NCBI GenBank assembly: GCA_947683425.1 | Contig: CANTUQ010000055.1 | Location: forward strand, 3,460,001-3,524,000 | Length of the DNA stretch: 64,000 bases | Reading direction: 5' to 3' | Source: Excoecaria cochinchinensis | Taxonomy: Eukaryota > Streptophyta > Magnoliopsida > Malpighiales > Euphorbiaceae | In this document: piece by piece, positions 11,797 to 23,501 of the stretch | Layout of the letters: the number at the start of each line of letters is the position of its first letter | Numbering within the stretch: position 1 is the first letter of the stretch | Notes under the pieces: model-generated | What the model was told of the DNA's origin: nothing | Seen by the model: the letters and a program-made list of their open reading frames with translations, nothing else | Database searches by the model: none | Position numbers and translations under genes: made by a program

Positions 11797-12210
11797 CTAT
11801 CTTGGAGAAAACACCTGCTCCCCGAACTGATCAAACAAATCTTCAATTCTAGGCAACGGATACTTATTCTTCACTGTGACCTTATTAATCTGCCTGTAGT
11901 CGATACACATCCGCAAAGATCCATCTTTCTTCTTAACAAACAGAACTGGAGCTCCCCAAGGAGATATGCTAGGTCGAATAAACCCCTTATCCAATAGCTC
12001 TTGTAACTGAGTCTTAAGTTCTCTCAACTCTACAGGAGCCATCCGATAAGGTGCTCTCGAAATAGGTGTGGTACCCGGCATAATCTCAATGGACAACTCA
12101 ACCTCTCTCTCAGGAGGCAAACCAGGCAACTCACTCGCGAACACATCACTAAACTCCCACACAATAGGAATGTCCTCAATCTGAACTTGATCTCTCTTGG
12201 AATCCAACAC
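11797..12210 (-). pseudogene. Tekay pol: RT fingers
   Basis: A 137-codon stretch with DIPIVWEFSDVFASELPGLPP, then PYRMAPVELRELK, WGAPVLFVKKKDGS, MCIDYRQINKVTVKNKYPLPR and LFDQF. It ends in another frame shortly after, where the family normally reads VFSKIDLRSGYYQLR; an insertion or deletion near 11800-11830 breaks RT here. It is joined in frame to the gag-protease stretch upstream, with one TAG between. Confidence 0.88.
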
Positions 12211-12225
12211 AACTGCTAGAAAAGC

Positions 12226-13477
12226 CTAACAACCTTTTCTGATAAACCTCCTGGCTTGCATCGCGAAAATCACATTATTCAAAGAACTAGCACCCAAACC
12301 CTTCATAAACACAGGAGACTGACATCTATCCCGAAGAACAACTGTCTTCCTATGGCAATCAACTATAGCCCGATGCTTACCCAACCAGTCCATACCCAGA
12401 ATCAAATCAAACTCTCTGAAAGGTAACTCAATCAAATCTGCTGGAAGCACAACTCCCTCAACCATCAAAGGATAACTCTTAAAGACTCTACTCACACTGA
12501 CACTATGCTCTAATGGACTGGTCACACAAATCTCATAATCTAACTGATCAACCACATGTAACTTATCAACAATTTTATCTGTGCACAAGTATGAGTGTGT
12601 GGAACCAGGGTCAATTAGAGCATATAATTCAGTGTCATGGAGTAGGAACTTACCAGCAATAACATCAGGTGCATCCTGCTCCTCTCTGGCTCTCACAGCA
12701 TAAGCTCTAGTGGTAACCTGAGGAGGACGCTCAACAGTCTCAGAAGCAGCTCCATCTCTAGGCCAACCGCCTCGACCTCTACCTCTACCTCTACCTCTAG
12801 CAGCCTGAGAAGCATTCGATCCAACTCTGCTAGCTCCTCCCTGAGGTCCTGAATCCTCACTCATCTGGGGACAACTAGCCACACGGTGCTCGGTGCTCCC
12901 ACATCTAAAACATCCACCAGTGAGCCACCTACACTCACCCCGGTGAGCCTTGCTGCAATTCGCACAAACTGGTATAACATCAGATCTACCACCTCTGCCA
13001 GAACCAGATACTGCTGCAGAACCCTGTCTTCTACCTCTAGAAGCTGAACCAGCTGCTGGCTCATCTTGCGAGTTCCTAGATCTCTTACCCGAAGATGAAG
13101 AAGAACCACCTCTAGCTGAATTCCTTCGCTGAGCTCTCTCCCTAAGCAATGATTCCAACCTCTCTGCCCTCATGGCGGCCTCTACAATCTGATAATAACT
13201 TACCCCAGGCATACACATCAATGAAATCAAGGCAATCTTCAAAGACTCATTCAACCCGGCTTCAAAGTGCTTGCATCTGAAATCATCTGTCATAACCCCA
13301 CGCGGAGCATAGCGAGACAACCGGTTGAACTCTTTCTCATAATCCAAAACTGACAAAGTCCTCTGCCTCAAACTCAGAAACTGTGCCCATCTTGCATCCC
13401 TATAAGCTTGAGTCACAAACTTCCTAGTGAACTCCTCACTGAAGAAATCCCATGTAACTGGATCAGGCATTTGAGGT
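12226..13477 (-). pseudogene. Tekay gag C-terminal part and protease
   Basis: On the minus strand, from the nested solo LTR down to a TAG. It holds the retrotransposon Gag capsid core (FFSEEFTRKFVTQAYRDARW, LSRYAPRGVM), a basic low-complexity linker, zinc-binding motifs (CANCSKAHRGEC; CFRCGSTEHRVASC as C-x2-C-x4-H-x4-C), and an aspartic protease (ALIDPGSTHSYL, then FDLILGMDWLGKHRAIVDC). D-P-G-S at the active site is usual for Tekay. The frame continues into the solo LTR by chance. The TAG after RKGC separates it from RT. Confidence 0.88.
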
Positions 13478-16152
13478 TGTAACACCCCGCCATCCCCGTT
13501 GGAAGGATACCGGAGTGCCACGCGGGCAAACACATATAATCAAATCCATATACACATGTATAAACAAAAACCAAATGAAATATAAAGAAACTTTTAATCA
13601 TTTAATAGTAAAACCTTTTTACATGTAACATATATCAATATCGTTTTACAAAAAGAGGCTCGTAAGCAAATACATATACAAAAATAATATTTGTTCCTTT
13701 ACAAAAGATTTACTTTGCTATACACAAGCCATATACAAAAAATTACAGCGGAAGACTTCAAATAACTTCATTCAAAAAGACTCCTAGTGGCCGACCTGCA
13801 GATATCTGACTTCAAATCCAGACTCGCCACCTGCACGGGAAAAGAGCCCGTGCTAAGCGATAACGCTTAGTGGGGAGGAACAAAACAAACACACAATATG
13901 CATATACTATATTTATACAATAATAATCTAATGATCAAAAGCAAAGGCATCAAAATTACACGTAAACATATCTCCAAATTCCTTACTTGACATGCATAAA
14001 TATATATACAATACAAGCAATTAAGTATACAATTCATAATTCTCATCATTATAAGTATACAGATTCAAGGTGCATAATATAGAGTTATGCAGGAATTCAT
14101 GTACATCATATACTTGTAATCATGTCAACAATGCATTTCAACATATGCAACACATTTAAACATATAGCCTGACTAGTCTGAAAATATTCTCTAGAAGTGG
14201 ATGCGGTCAATTGGATACTGATAGGACACAGTATCCCAAGCATATAGAGACATGAGTCTCAAACATGTACTTTTCATATAGAGACCGAAGTCTCGCATTT
14301 AAATCCATATAGACCCATACAGGATCGAAACAAGGATCCAAACAGACCCACGTAAAACATTTTATCATATAGCAGCTGCACACACACACTGACCTAAGTA
14401 AGCGCTTACTTATCCACTACTATGACCATTCAGGCTTAAAACTCAATTCAACAATTCAAGCACCAATATCAATATTAAATACAACTAAATGCAAATACAT
14501 ATTTCACGTGTACATGTGTCTAAATCAAAATTAGAAACATTTAAATATATCCAGTATCAATTATTGGAGGCAGAAGTACAAATAATTCACATTCAAGTCA
14601 AGTTATGTTCATGTAAAATATAAACTAGTAAATTATGTACATTAATTATTTAATCAATTATACAACTCAATACTAAGCAATTATTAATTACTATTCAGAT
14701 TTTAAACCCAAACATTTGTCATGTAGTGCAAAAACCCTTGAAATCAGAAGTTAAACTTTATTTTTAAGAAAATAGGGCAGCAGGGGAAGGCTGGTCACGA
14801 GTCACCCAGGCAGTGGTGTCTCGTGACGCAGCTTCACGCGAACGCCAGACAAGAACAAGCAGTCACGCCGTGACCACTCGTCACGTCTCGTGACGCCGGA
14901 GAGGGGAGGGGAGATCACGAGATCTCGTCCCGTGACACGCAGGAAAACCAGCGAGAGGTCGCGTGGCGTGATGCTTCATCACGTCGCGACTTCCCAAAGG
15001 AAGGAAGGTCACGGCGTGATGCAGCATCACGTCTCGTGACCTTCTTCAGAGAAGAGGTCACGGCGTGATGCTCACTCACGTCACGTGATCCCTTCCCTCA
15101 CTTCTGCTTCTCCTTCTCCCTACTTCTCAGAATTCCAGAAAATGTAAAAACCAGATAGAAATCGTAAAAACAGAGACTTAAATCCCTATTTGTCTAAATC
15201 CAAATTTTCATGCAAAAATCATGCTAACACGTACCTTTAAGTCTTCTGGGCACAATTACAGCAATTTTACTCACAGTATTCATATTATCATGTAATCATA
15301 GTAAATAAACAGAGAAAGACATAAACCAGAGTTTCACATTCTATACTTGTATAAACATCTCATTTGCATGTTCATGTCATTCTTTTTCTACTGTAATTAT
15401 GTTAACAACATTACATAACTCTAGCATTTCTATATACAAACACACACACAAACACATTAATACCAAAACTGGAAACAGAACCCAAAATGGGAAAAACAGA
15501 CACTCCCAAACCTGTTACTGAAGCTCAAAAACGTCCACTGAATTCTTCTCAATCCACCACTTTATCTTTTCCTTTATCTAACCTCTTAACTTCAGATGCT
15601 TGCATACAGATAAAACCATAATTCATTAACCCAAGACGAGAAAAAGGAAGAATCAACCATAAAAATCCTATAGAACCAGTGCCACTTACCTTCTGAAGCT
15701 TCTAACACAACCAAACCCTAGCTCCTCAACAAAATTACACACATTCAAATGATAGAAAGAACAGAAAATGGAGAAAGAACAGAATGTTGTTTTACGTGAG
15801 AGAAAACCAGAAAAGAGAGAGAACTTTTTCAGTCTTTTGTTTTCCAGCCAACTAAACTTTTCTCAATCTTTTCTTTTTCCCTCACCACGTACACACACTC
15901 TCCTTCCACTTGGCACACATGCACATGAATCACTATCCACTAATCCACTTAACAAAATACTAACAGCTCTTTTTTTTTCAAATCTTCAAATAGGTCCTTA
16001 TAAATTTCTTTTTGCTCACTAACTAAACATTTGCAATTAAACACTATTATTTCCTTGCAATTAAATCCTCTTTCATTAATAAATTACTCAATTGCCCTTA
16101 AATTGCCAATTAGAATTACTAAATCCAATTAGACCACTTATGGGGTGTGACA
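13478..16152 (-). mobile_element. Solo LTR nested in Tekay gag
   Basis: 2675 bases; plus strand TGTAACACCCC ... GGGGTGTGACA, so it is oriented minus. The perfect flank GAGGT occurs at 13473-13477 and 16153-16157. It is a distinct Tekay-type family with its own cluster of TCACG/CGTGA dyads (about 14795-15095), the hairpins GATACTG/CAGTATC (14214-14235), GAGAC-ATGA-GTCTC (14247-14260) and GAGAC-TTCG-GTCTC on the minus strand (14281-14294), and the double stem-loop (13830-13876). No internal region is left, consistent with LTR-LTR recombination. Confidence 0.93.
13830..13876 (-). promoter_or_regulatory. Conserved double stem-loop in nested solo LTR
   Basis: Minus strand CTAAGCG-TTAT-CGCTTAG (plus 13853-13870), then GCACGGG / CCCGTGC with a 7-base loop (plus 13833-13853). 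Both stems are perfect here. Confidence 0.7.
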
Positions 16153-16555
16153 GAGGTTGCCTACTAACCAATTCCCACAATTCATAGGCTGACCCCTGAA
16201 GCAATGCCACAGCACACTCAGCTTGCTGATCGGGAGGACATCTGACTTCTTTCAAAGCTCTCTTTACCTTATCAAGCCACTTCTCAGCTAACTCAGACTC
16301 ATCTAGCCCAGTACCATAAAAATCCTCAACACCAGCTCTTCTCAAACTCTTAATAGGGGCTCTAGGAGCAGTCACTCTCTCCAAAACCCTAGCCATGTCC
16401 TGATGCAATCTGAACATAGCCTCAAAAGGCATGGCTGCGGCCTCGGGCTGGACCCTAGCATGCTGAGCCGACACAGAAATTGATGGATCTGCAGCTTGAG
16501 GGTTCACACTCTCGGCGGATTCCTCAAGTGATCCACGAGCAGAATTAGAAGCCAT
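16153..16555 (-). pseudogene. Tekay gag N-terminal part
   Basis: Starts MASNSARG and runs through SVNPQAADPS, a helix MFRLHQDMARVLERV, then a segment with YGTGLDESELAEKWLDKVKRAL and LLQGSAYELWE, the beginning of the Gag capsid domain. The solo LTR interrupts it after VSRQP; the matching continuation is upstream of 13478. It starts about 130 bases after the primer site, as expected. The N-terminal pattern M-x-S ... SVNP is shared with the mini-Gag of N1. Confidence 0.85.
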
Positions 16556-16666
16556 CTAAACAAACAAGAAACACCCGCATCAGCCAACACAGATCTAGAC
16601 ACATACTCATCTACACACTTCAACACATCAACAAAACAAACAACACCCAGAAAGGCCTAAACCTAG

Positions 16667-16678
16667 GCTCTGATACCA
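16667..16678 (-). promoter_or_regulatory. Primer binding site, tRNA-iMet (Tekay)
   Basis: Minus strand TGGTATCAGAGC, complementary to the 3' end of plant initiator tRNA-Met, five bases from the end of the 5' LTR. It fixes the element's orientation. Confidence 0.92.
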
Positions 16679-16683
16679 AAAAC

Positions 16684-19174
16684 TGTAACACCCCCTTCCC
16701 ATACATAGGCGATCCCATCCGATACGGAGTAAGATGCCGTATGAGTCAAGGTGCCACCAGACAGATGCAAAGCAATCCATACATTCATTCATTCATACAT
16801 ACCAAAAATACGGAATAAATAAAAACTTCAAAGGAAAAGAAAACCATAGCTGATCATGCATTAATATAATAAACCATTACAATAATGTTCTGATCAAACC
16901 AGCTGGTACACAAGATATTACAAAACAAAAATATAAATACAAAAGCGAAAGCTGAAACAAAACTAATACAAGAGAGTTCTATACAAAAAGAATCATCAAA
17001 GATTACAAAATTAAGCCCTACACTAAAACCTTCTGTGTTGGCTTGATGGCGGAGACTCTCTCAAAGCAAAACTCCTTTCGCACCTGCACGGGTAAAAACA
17101 CCGTGCTAAGCGATAAACGCTTAGTGGGGAAACACAAATATGATATGGACGGCCACTCACAATGGTCGTCAAGGCAGAACACATTCACAATGGCAAAATC
17201 CAATAGCTGATAACATAATTCATAAGAACATACTCACAGTTTAAAGCCATATATTTCATCATTTCTCATTCCGACATCACATGTATATAGTCATAAGAGT
17301 AGAGTAAACCAGTCGAACACCAAAAGAACACTTGCTGACTCTGGGTAGTGGATAACGAGTGTACAGACAATACTTTACGGGTACGAGCCGATTATAGACA
17401 GTACCTTACGGGTATAAATCGAGAAAACCATTTTACTTTAAACTTTCACAAATCATTTCAAAAAGGGACCTTAAACAAGATCCAAACACATAATAGGGTT
17501 CGTGAGGAACCAAACGGGGACCTGATCGGGGTCCAAACGAAACAAAGGGCTGCAGCTAAAAGACTCTATTAGGCATGCCTAACTATCCACTTACTTGACT
17601 CTAGCAGGTTATACGTCATTCAAATCACATTTCAGGACACAACATATAATTCATCTGAAGAATCATGGTAACACTCATATCAAAGCATATAAAAATATGA
17701 CATGCATCATACAGCAGTATAAGTCCATTCGGAAGAATTATGGAATTCATTGTTGAGTTAAAAATCGGGAAATTTCAGAAAATAGGCCAAATGGAGGTGA
17801 CCAACAAGGTTGGCCGGTCACGGGTCGTGACTGGCATCACAACTCGTGATTGGCCTCCTTCACAAGTCGGTCACGAGTCGTGACTGGTAGTCACATCTCA
17901 TGACTAGCTTTCTTCCTTCGCTGGTCACGCGACGTGACTTGTCCCTTCTCTCGCTGATCACGAGTCGTGACTGGGTGTCACGTCTCGTGACTGGCTTCTT
18001 TAGGGCTGGTCACGCGTGACTGCCTCAGGCCGGTCACGAGTCGTGACTGGGAGTCACGCCTCGTGACTGCCTTCCTCTTGGCTGGTCACGAGTTGTGATA
18101 GGCAGTCACAACTCGTGACTAGCTTATTTCTGGCAAGTCACGAGTCGTGACTGGAAGTCACGTCTCGTGACTTGCCTCTCTTTTTGGGTAGTCACGCGAC
18201 AGACACAGTAAAACGGGAATTTTCTACAGTAACACGATTTTCCAGATTTTCAGAATTTTCCCAGAACACAGAAATCAACTCCAAACTTGAATCAAAATTA
18301 CACAAATCAGTTCTTACCTTCCAAAAGATCATTCAAGCATCAAAATGACATATAACAACTTAATTCAACACTTATCACAATCAAAATCATACATAACCAC
18401 ATTCAAGAACATAAACCCTAGAAATTACAGTAAGTTTAAGTCAAGCACAATCCACAAGTAAAAATCCCAAACCTGAGATTCTAAGCTTCAATCACTTAGC
18501 TCCACTCGTCCCAGCAGCCGCCTTGCCCTTGGGATCGCGAGGGGCCTCAGCTAAACACAACAAATCAAAGAACACCCACCCAACAATGCAAACCCTAAGT
18601 TAAATCTAAACCCAAAGAAGAAAAGAAGATGAACACAAATGGAAAACAAGATGAGAAGAGTACAATTACTTACCAAAGAGATGCAAAGAGATGATTAACT
18701 TCACCAATAAAGTCTTGAATCCACACCACAATTCTTAGAATGAAGAAAATGAAGAAGAAGAAGGTGAGTGAAGAAGGAAACGTGAATCTGCCAATTCCCT
18801 TTCTTTCTTTCCTTTTTCTTTTTCTTTTCTTTGCCCTAAGCATGTGTCCATTTCCTATTGGTGAAGCTAACCACTCACACCAAACTAACATGCACTACAC
18901 ACACCTAATACACTCCCAACTAATGCACACCCTACAATGGTATGAACACACACACACAAGCATAACCCAACTTAAAACACCATAATATGATATGCTCAAG
19001 TGCACACAACTATTATCCTAATAATTCACACACTAATACCCTATATGCACCCACATACTAACAAAATCCAAAAACATGCATTTTATCAAAATACCCTTAT
19101 GATATGCCGAACACATGCACATGCATGTTCACACAGACAGGCTCATTCTACTAGGGGGCAAACGGGGTGTGACA
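16684..19174 (-). repeat. Tekay 5' LTR
   Basis: 2491 bases, nearly identical to the LTR at 6790-9276, with the same palindrome cluster (about 17810-18195), hairpin row and double stem-loop (17085-17130). The high similarity suggests a fairly recent insertion despite the stops in the coding region. Confidence 0.9.
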
Positions 19175-19184
19175 TTTTTCCTTT

Positions 19185-19494
19185 CTGTCGCAAGCACGAT
19201 GAGTGTCGCTGGCGTGACATAGGAAGGAAGTTTAGTTGAATGCGAGTGTCGTGAGTGTGCATGCTTTCGCGAGAGCGCTGGAAGGCAAACTTTGGTTACT
19301 ATCGCGAGTGCGACAGAAGAAGAGTATTAATTTAGTTGGCCTACTGTCACGAGCGTGGTTGTGTCATGAGACAGATAGTGGATTTTTGTTTTGTCATGAA
19401 CGCGAAGGGCATTGCAGGTGCGACAGAATGTGGGATTTGAATTTTTGGGTAAATTTTAACCATTGTACACTCATTTTAAACTCCCTTATAAATA
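19185..19494 (+). promoter_or_regulatory. Putative internal promoter of Athila accessory gene
   Basis: A stretch of decayed GTCGCGAGCGCGAC-like dyads (about 19185-19430, including ATCGCGAGTGCGAC) followed by TATAAATA at 19487-19494 and then a CT-rich leader before the accessory ORF. The same order is seen inside Tat A (42779-43010). The promoter role is inferred from layout only. Confidence 0.45.
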
Positions 19495-19698
19495 CTTTTT
19501 GAGCCCTAATTTCAAATTCCCACTCTTATTTTCAGTTTTCTCTCTATTTTTCTTTCACATTTTTTCTCTAAATTCTTCTCCCTTTTTTATTTTTTGTAGC
19601 TTTTTCTTGTTTTTCTTATTGTTCTTATTGTGTTTCTTCTTGTCTATTTGCTTTGGTAGTTTTTCTGTTTGTGTTGCTGCGATCTTCACATTGGTGCA

Positions 19699-20478
19699 TA
19701 CTAAAACATTGACAAACAAAGGCAAGAAGGGGACTGGTGATTCTAGTTCTCAAGCACCTGATTTGCATTCTCTCCAATTCAAGTATGATTGTCCATTTCC
19801 AATTTATTTTGATGAAGAAGGTGAGAAATTCTTATACTTTTCAATGAAAAATTATGTAGTTATGTGGCATCTAGACTTTTCTTTGTTAACTGATTTGAGG
19901 ATTCTGCAAGAATTTGAGATGTATTTGAAATATATGAAATGGGGGGAGTTTGTTCATATGAATTTGCCTGTTAGGAAAGTGTGGGCTCTTGAATTTTTTG
20001 TCACTCTTGAATATGTTGATCAGCTAAAATCAATTTTAAATTTAGACATCAGGATAAAGAGTATATTTTTGGCTTTGATGAAATGTATGATTGGTTTGGT
20101 TTTCCTTTGAATGGCAAAAGATTTGAGCCTCACACTTTTAACCCCACTGAAGTTTAGCAAAATTTGATTAGATTGAATGTGTTTAATAACAAGAAATCTA
20201 CAAATTAAAATTTTAAGAGTGATGTGTTATTCTTATTTCACAAGTTTATATGTCCTACTTTGTTTGGTCGAGTCGAGAGTAATAAAGTGCAGGCCAAGGA
20301 TCTTTTTATTTTAAATCTAGTGCAATCTAGGAAAACACCTTGCTCCATTGATTTTATCTTTGATGGCTTATACCATGCTTCTAGTGCTAGAAGTAAATCT
20401 GTCAATATGGGACATATGGTGACTGGTATTGTGCTAGGGTGTTTAAGGGAACTAGAATGGCAAGTTAGAACTTCATGA
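19699..20478 (+). pseudogene. Athila post-pol accessory ORF (ATHILA ORF1-like)
   Basis: From HTKTLTNKGKKGTGD onward. It includes KYMKWGEFVHMNLPVRKVW with LEFFVTLEYVDQL, then after a frameshift and stops a second block (LFLFHKFICPTLFGRVESNKV, FILNLVQSRKTP, MGHMVTGIVLGCL). The pattern W-x-x-F, P-V-x-x-x-x-x-E-F-x-x-x-L and LFGR-VxxxKV resembles the Athila ORF1 / putative plant transposon protein domain, whose function is unknown. The upstream hydrophobic stretch (19463-19680) comes from a CT-rich leader and is probably not protein. No intact start is visible, and stops at 20108 and near 20157 and 20206 break it. Confidence 0.6.
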
Positions 20479-21061
20479 GATCATGCTATGCTTAAATTTT
20501 TAGTCTCTTATGATATAATGATTACTTTTTCTTTATACATGATGAGCTACTTAACCAAATTTGTCCTACCTTTACCTAAGCCAAGCTACAACCTTGAATA
20601 AGACCCTTTGATTTCATGTGTTAACTTGTGCTAGTAGTGGAGATGTTTACTTATTACAAGCTTAAAGTATGCAATGGCATATTAAAGGAAAGAGTGAAAC
20701 ACTAACCCTAAACAAATTGAGTGAAGTAAAGATAAAGTGTTTGAGTGAGAGCTACTTTAGGCAATTTTTTGTAAGAAATAATCTATACATGTGTTAAGAT
20801 ATTCAATTTCTTAAGTGCTAACATTCTTGTGTTTTACAACTTCATGATTTTCCAAATGTACATGGTTGTTGGGGTTTAATAGACAATGATATTGCTTGAG
20901 AATTTGCATCTTTAGACTAACGTATTAAGAGATGAAGGTTTATTCTTGTTGCTTCCAAATATTGGTCGAATATGGATGCAAGCTCCAAAATCGTGTGAAT
21001 GTTGTTATGTGTTATGTGTGTTTTTGCATTTTAAGTTTTGCTTGAGGACAAGCAAATGTTC
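20479..21061 (+). other. Athila 3' untranslated stretch
   Basis: AT-rich, no open frame of note. Near the end it has the Athila hallmark box 'ttgcttgaggacaagcaa' (about 21036-21055), followed by the purine-rich AAGTGTGAGGACT (about 21062-21074) that abuts the 3' LTR and probably primes plus-strand synthesis. Confidence 0.65.
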
Positions 21062-21074
21062 AAGTGTGAGGACT

Positions 21075-21387
21075 TGATATGAGCCTAAATAGCTCACATT
21101 TAGTTGATGTTTTATGATAAAAGTTATGTTTAGTTATGATTAATTGTGTTAGAATTAGGTGTATTTTATGTTTTTGTGTTAGGTTTTGTGTTTGTAGGAG
21201 AAAAGGGAGAAAATGTGGAGAAAGGAGCAGAATTGAGCAAGAAAGGATGGTACTGTCGTGAGCATGACAGAAGGTACCTAAGAAGAAGGAAGAGAAGAGA
21301 AGGAGAAAGAGCAAAAGAGGGATGTCGTGTACTGTCACGGGCGCGAAGGAGTCACGAGCGCGATAGAGCAAGGAAAGAAATGGTAGT
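21075..21387 (+). repeat. Start of Athila 3' LTR (truncated by insertion)
   Basis: Begins TGATATGAGCC directly after the polypurine tract. It contains decayed GTCGTGAGCATGAC and TCACGAGCGCGAT dyads (about 21255-21370), the same motif type as in N1 and N2. It is cut at 21388 by a Tat LTR in the opposite orientation; I cannot identify the rest of this LTR in the window with confidence. Confidence 0.7.
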
Positions 21388-22523
21388 TGTGATGCGCGAC
21401 GAACCGGCAAGGCCCCCGAATGGCCCGCTTTTAGGGCTCGAGATATTGGTTTGTGTCATTTGATCTTAGGTAACATTGGACATTTTGGAATCTTCTCCCA
21501 ATAGAACATTGGAAAAGTTCATCTAGCCTCATTAAACCTTTTGGCACCTTTGAGATATTTTAGAGTCGCCACCCAATTTATAAGAAATTTGGAAAAGTCA
21601 TCTAACCTCTATGGTCTAAACCAGAGAGTGGTTCAGAACTCCACTCTTATTTATGTTTTGATTAATTATAAATGAGTTTTTTATATTAGAAAATTCAATC
21701 TCTCCTCTCACGCAATTAATGCAATTTATTAAAAGCGCATTTCAAGTGTCAAGAAAGCGATAAATGAAATCTATAAAAAAAGCGGTCAATAAAGCGATAA
21801 ATAAAGCGATAAACAGACAAAGCCACGCAATTTACAAAGGTGAAATTGGGACAAATACAATCCCCAAATGAAAGAAAGCTTAATGAAATTGCCCCAAAAA
21901 TTATTAATTACAAGGGCCCACAAGACATATAACATAAATCTAAACAATTAAGCAAAATTAAATAAAAGAGGAGACATGTATAAATCGGGATATTTATTCA
22001 GTTTAGGAACATTGGTTCCTTCACACTCACTTAAATAGGGATCAACCAGTTATTTCGGCTATTGGCTTGAAAAATCGGGATGAGTGATCCCATTTTTAGA
22101 AAGTTTAACTCTTCGTTTTAATTCATGACATTTTGTATTCCTTGGCTAAAATCAAGGATATTAGTCCCAATTTATTAGTAAAATCCCAGTTTAGTTATAA
22201 AAATATTTTCGTGATTTTTTATCTTACACGCATATAAAATAAAAATACTTGATTTGTAAATAAATACAATCACATAAACAAGGAGTAGGTAAGGTCTCAC
22301 CCAAGTGATGTATCCTCCTACACGTCGAGACCCATTCGTTTGGTCACGAAAATGCTCACACAAGCAAGATCACATTTTAAACCCCAATAAAAAAAAACAA
22401 CAATAAAAATATTAGCAATAATTCTAAAATCAACTAAATAATAATGAAAATAAGTGAACTATAGAATGAAATTAACACATATACAAAAGAAATTAAGAAG
22501 CCCCACAAAACTAGCCATGCAAA

Positions 22524-22538
22524 TATAATAATAACAAT

Positions 22539-22571
<33 letters not shown>

Positions 22572-22741
22572 AATAATAATAATGATGATGATGATGATGA
22601 TGATAATAATAGTAATACTAATAATAATAACACTAATGATAATAATAGTAATGATAATAATACCAATGACAACAATAATAATAATAACGATAAATAATTA
22701 ATAATTACAACAAAAATGAGAACAACAACAACAACAACAAC

Positions 22742-22812
<71 letters not shown>

Positions 22813-22845
22813 AATAATAATAATAATAATAATAATAAACCAATG
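22524..22845. repeat. AAC/AAT/GAT trinucleotide-rich microsatellite
   Basis: About 320 bases of compound trinucleotide repeats (AAC, AAT, ATG runs) inside the minus-strand Tat LTR. Homopolymeric open frames over it are artefacts of the repeat. Confidence 0.9.
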
Positions 22846-23466
22846 AAATTAAATAAATGAAAATGAGGAAGGTAAATAAACATGTAGTAGAAAATAATAC
22901 TATTTAGACATAAAAGAAAAAAGAAAATAAATAAAATAAAATAAAATGAGATAGCAAAAATAAATGGATCTAAGAATGTTTACCCTCAGATTTGATGATT
23001 TGGAAGAAAGATGTCTCAATCTATTTTTTTCTTGCCAAGATTCAAAAATAAAATCAAAAAGATTTATCAAAAAATCAAGAACACAGAAAAACTCAAAAAA
23101 TTAATTTTTGATGCTTGATGAGAAAATCCAAGTTAAGAAAATTAATCTTCCTTCCTCAAGTTAATCCAACCTCACAAAATATTTTCTAGATCTAAGAAAA
23201 ATCAAGAAAGAATTTTTTTTGCTCTCAAAAATGGTTTTTCTCTCAATAAAACCCTCTCCAAGCGCTCCCCCCAAAAAAACTCCCCTTTTCTCTCTCTAAA
23301 ATGTTCTATTTATACCCATCATCAAGAAAAACCCTAATTTAATTAGAAAAATACTTTTAAAAATAAAAAACACTTAAAAATGGGTTAAAAACTCCAAAAC
23401 CTGATTTTCGGCAAAAAATGCTATAAAAAGGGTGCTGGGCGTGTGAGAAGGGGCGTTGGGCGTGCC

Positions 23467-23501
23467 TGCGGCCGCACCTCATGCACTGAGGTGCGGCCGC
23501 A
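23467..23501. promoter_or_regulatory. Perfect 15-base inverted repeat in Tat LTR
   Basis: TGCGGCCGCACCTCA, loop TGCAC, then the exact reverse complement. Each arm also contains the 8-base palindrome GCGGCCGC. It lies about 150 bases upstream (on the minus strand) of the TATAAATAG box. Confidence 0.85.

Larger units (their letters stand above)
6790..19174 (-). mobile_element. Complete but decayed Tekay/Del chromovirus with nested solo LTR
   Basis: Minus-strand element with two near-identical LTRs (6790-9276 and 16684-19174). It has a tRNA-iMet primer site next to the right-hand LTR, a polypurine tract next to the left-hand LTR, and a perfect 5-base flank TTTTT at 6785-6789 and 19175-19179. 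Order on the minus strand: LTR, primer site, gag, protease, RT, RNase H, integrase, chromodomain, LTR. The coding region has three in-frame TAG stops, at least one frameshift and a 2675-base solo LTR in gag. It is inserted in the Athila element downstream of integrase. Confidence 0.93.
1499..21387 (+). mobile_element. Decayed Athila retrotransposon, host of several insertions
   Basis: The outermost element of the left third, on the plus strand. Its own pieces are 1499-2656 (gag end and protease), 5279-6789 (RT start fused to integrase end), 19175-21074 (post-pol region) and 21075-21387 (start of the 3' LTR). Typical Athila signs are the gag-end motif ITLRSGK, a protease with CDLAASINLMP, an RT with NPNMKEVVKKE, and a 3' end where a 'gcttgaggacaagcaa' box precedes the polypurine tract. 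All coding parts are broken by stops or deletions. The 5' LTR and most of gag lie to the left of the window or are lost. Confidence 0.85.

Noticed and set aside
19463..19690. Strongly hydrophobic N-terminus, suggestive of an envelope signal or membrane segment before the Athila ORF
   Set aside because: It is the translation of a CT-rich leader downstream of a TATA box; the likely protein starts later, near KTLTNKGKKG.
22511..22883. Open frames of poly-Leu, poly-Cys and poly-Tyr
   Set aside because: Translation of a trinucleotide microsatellite; no protein features.
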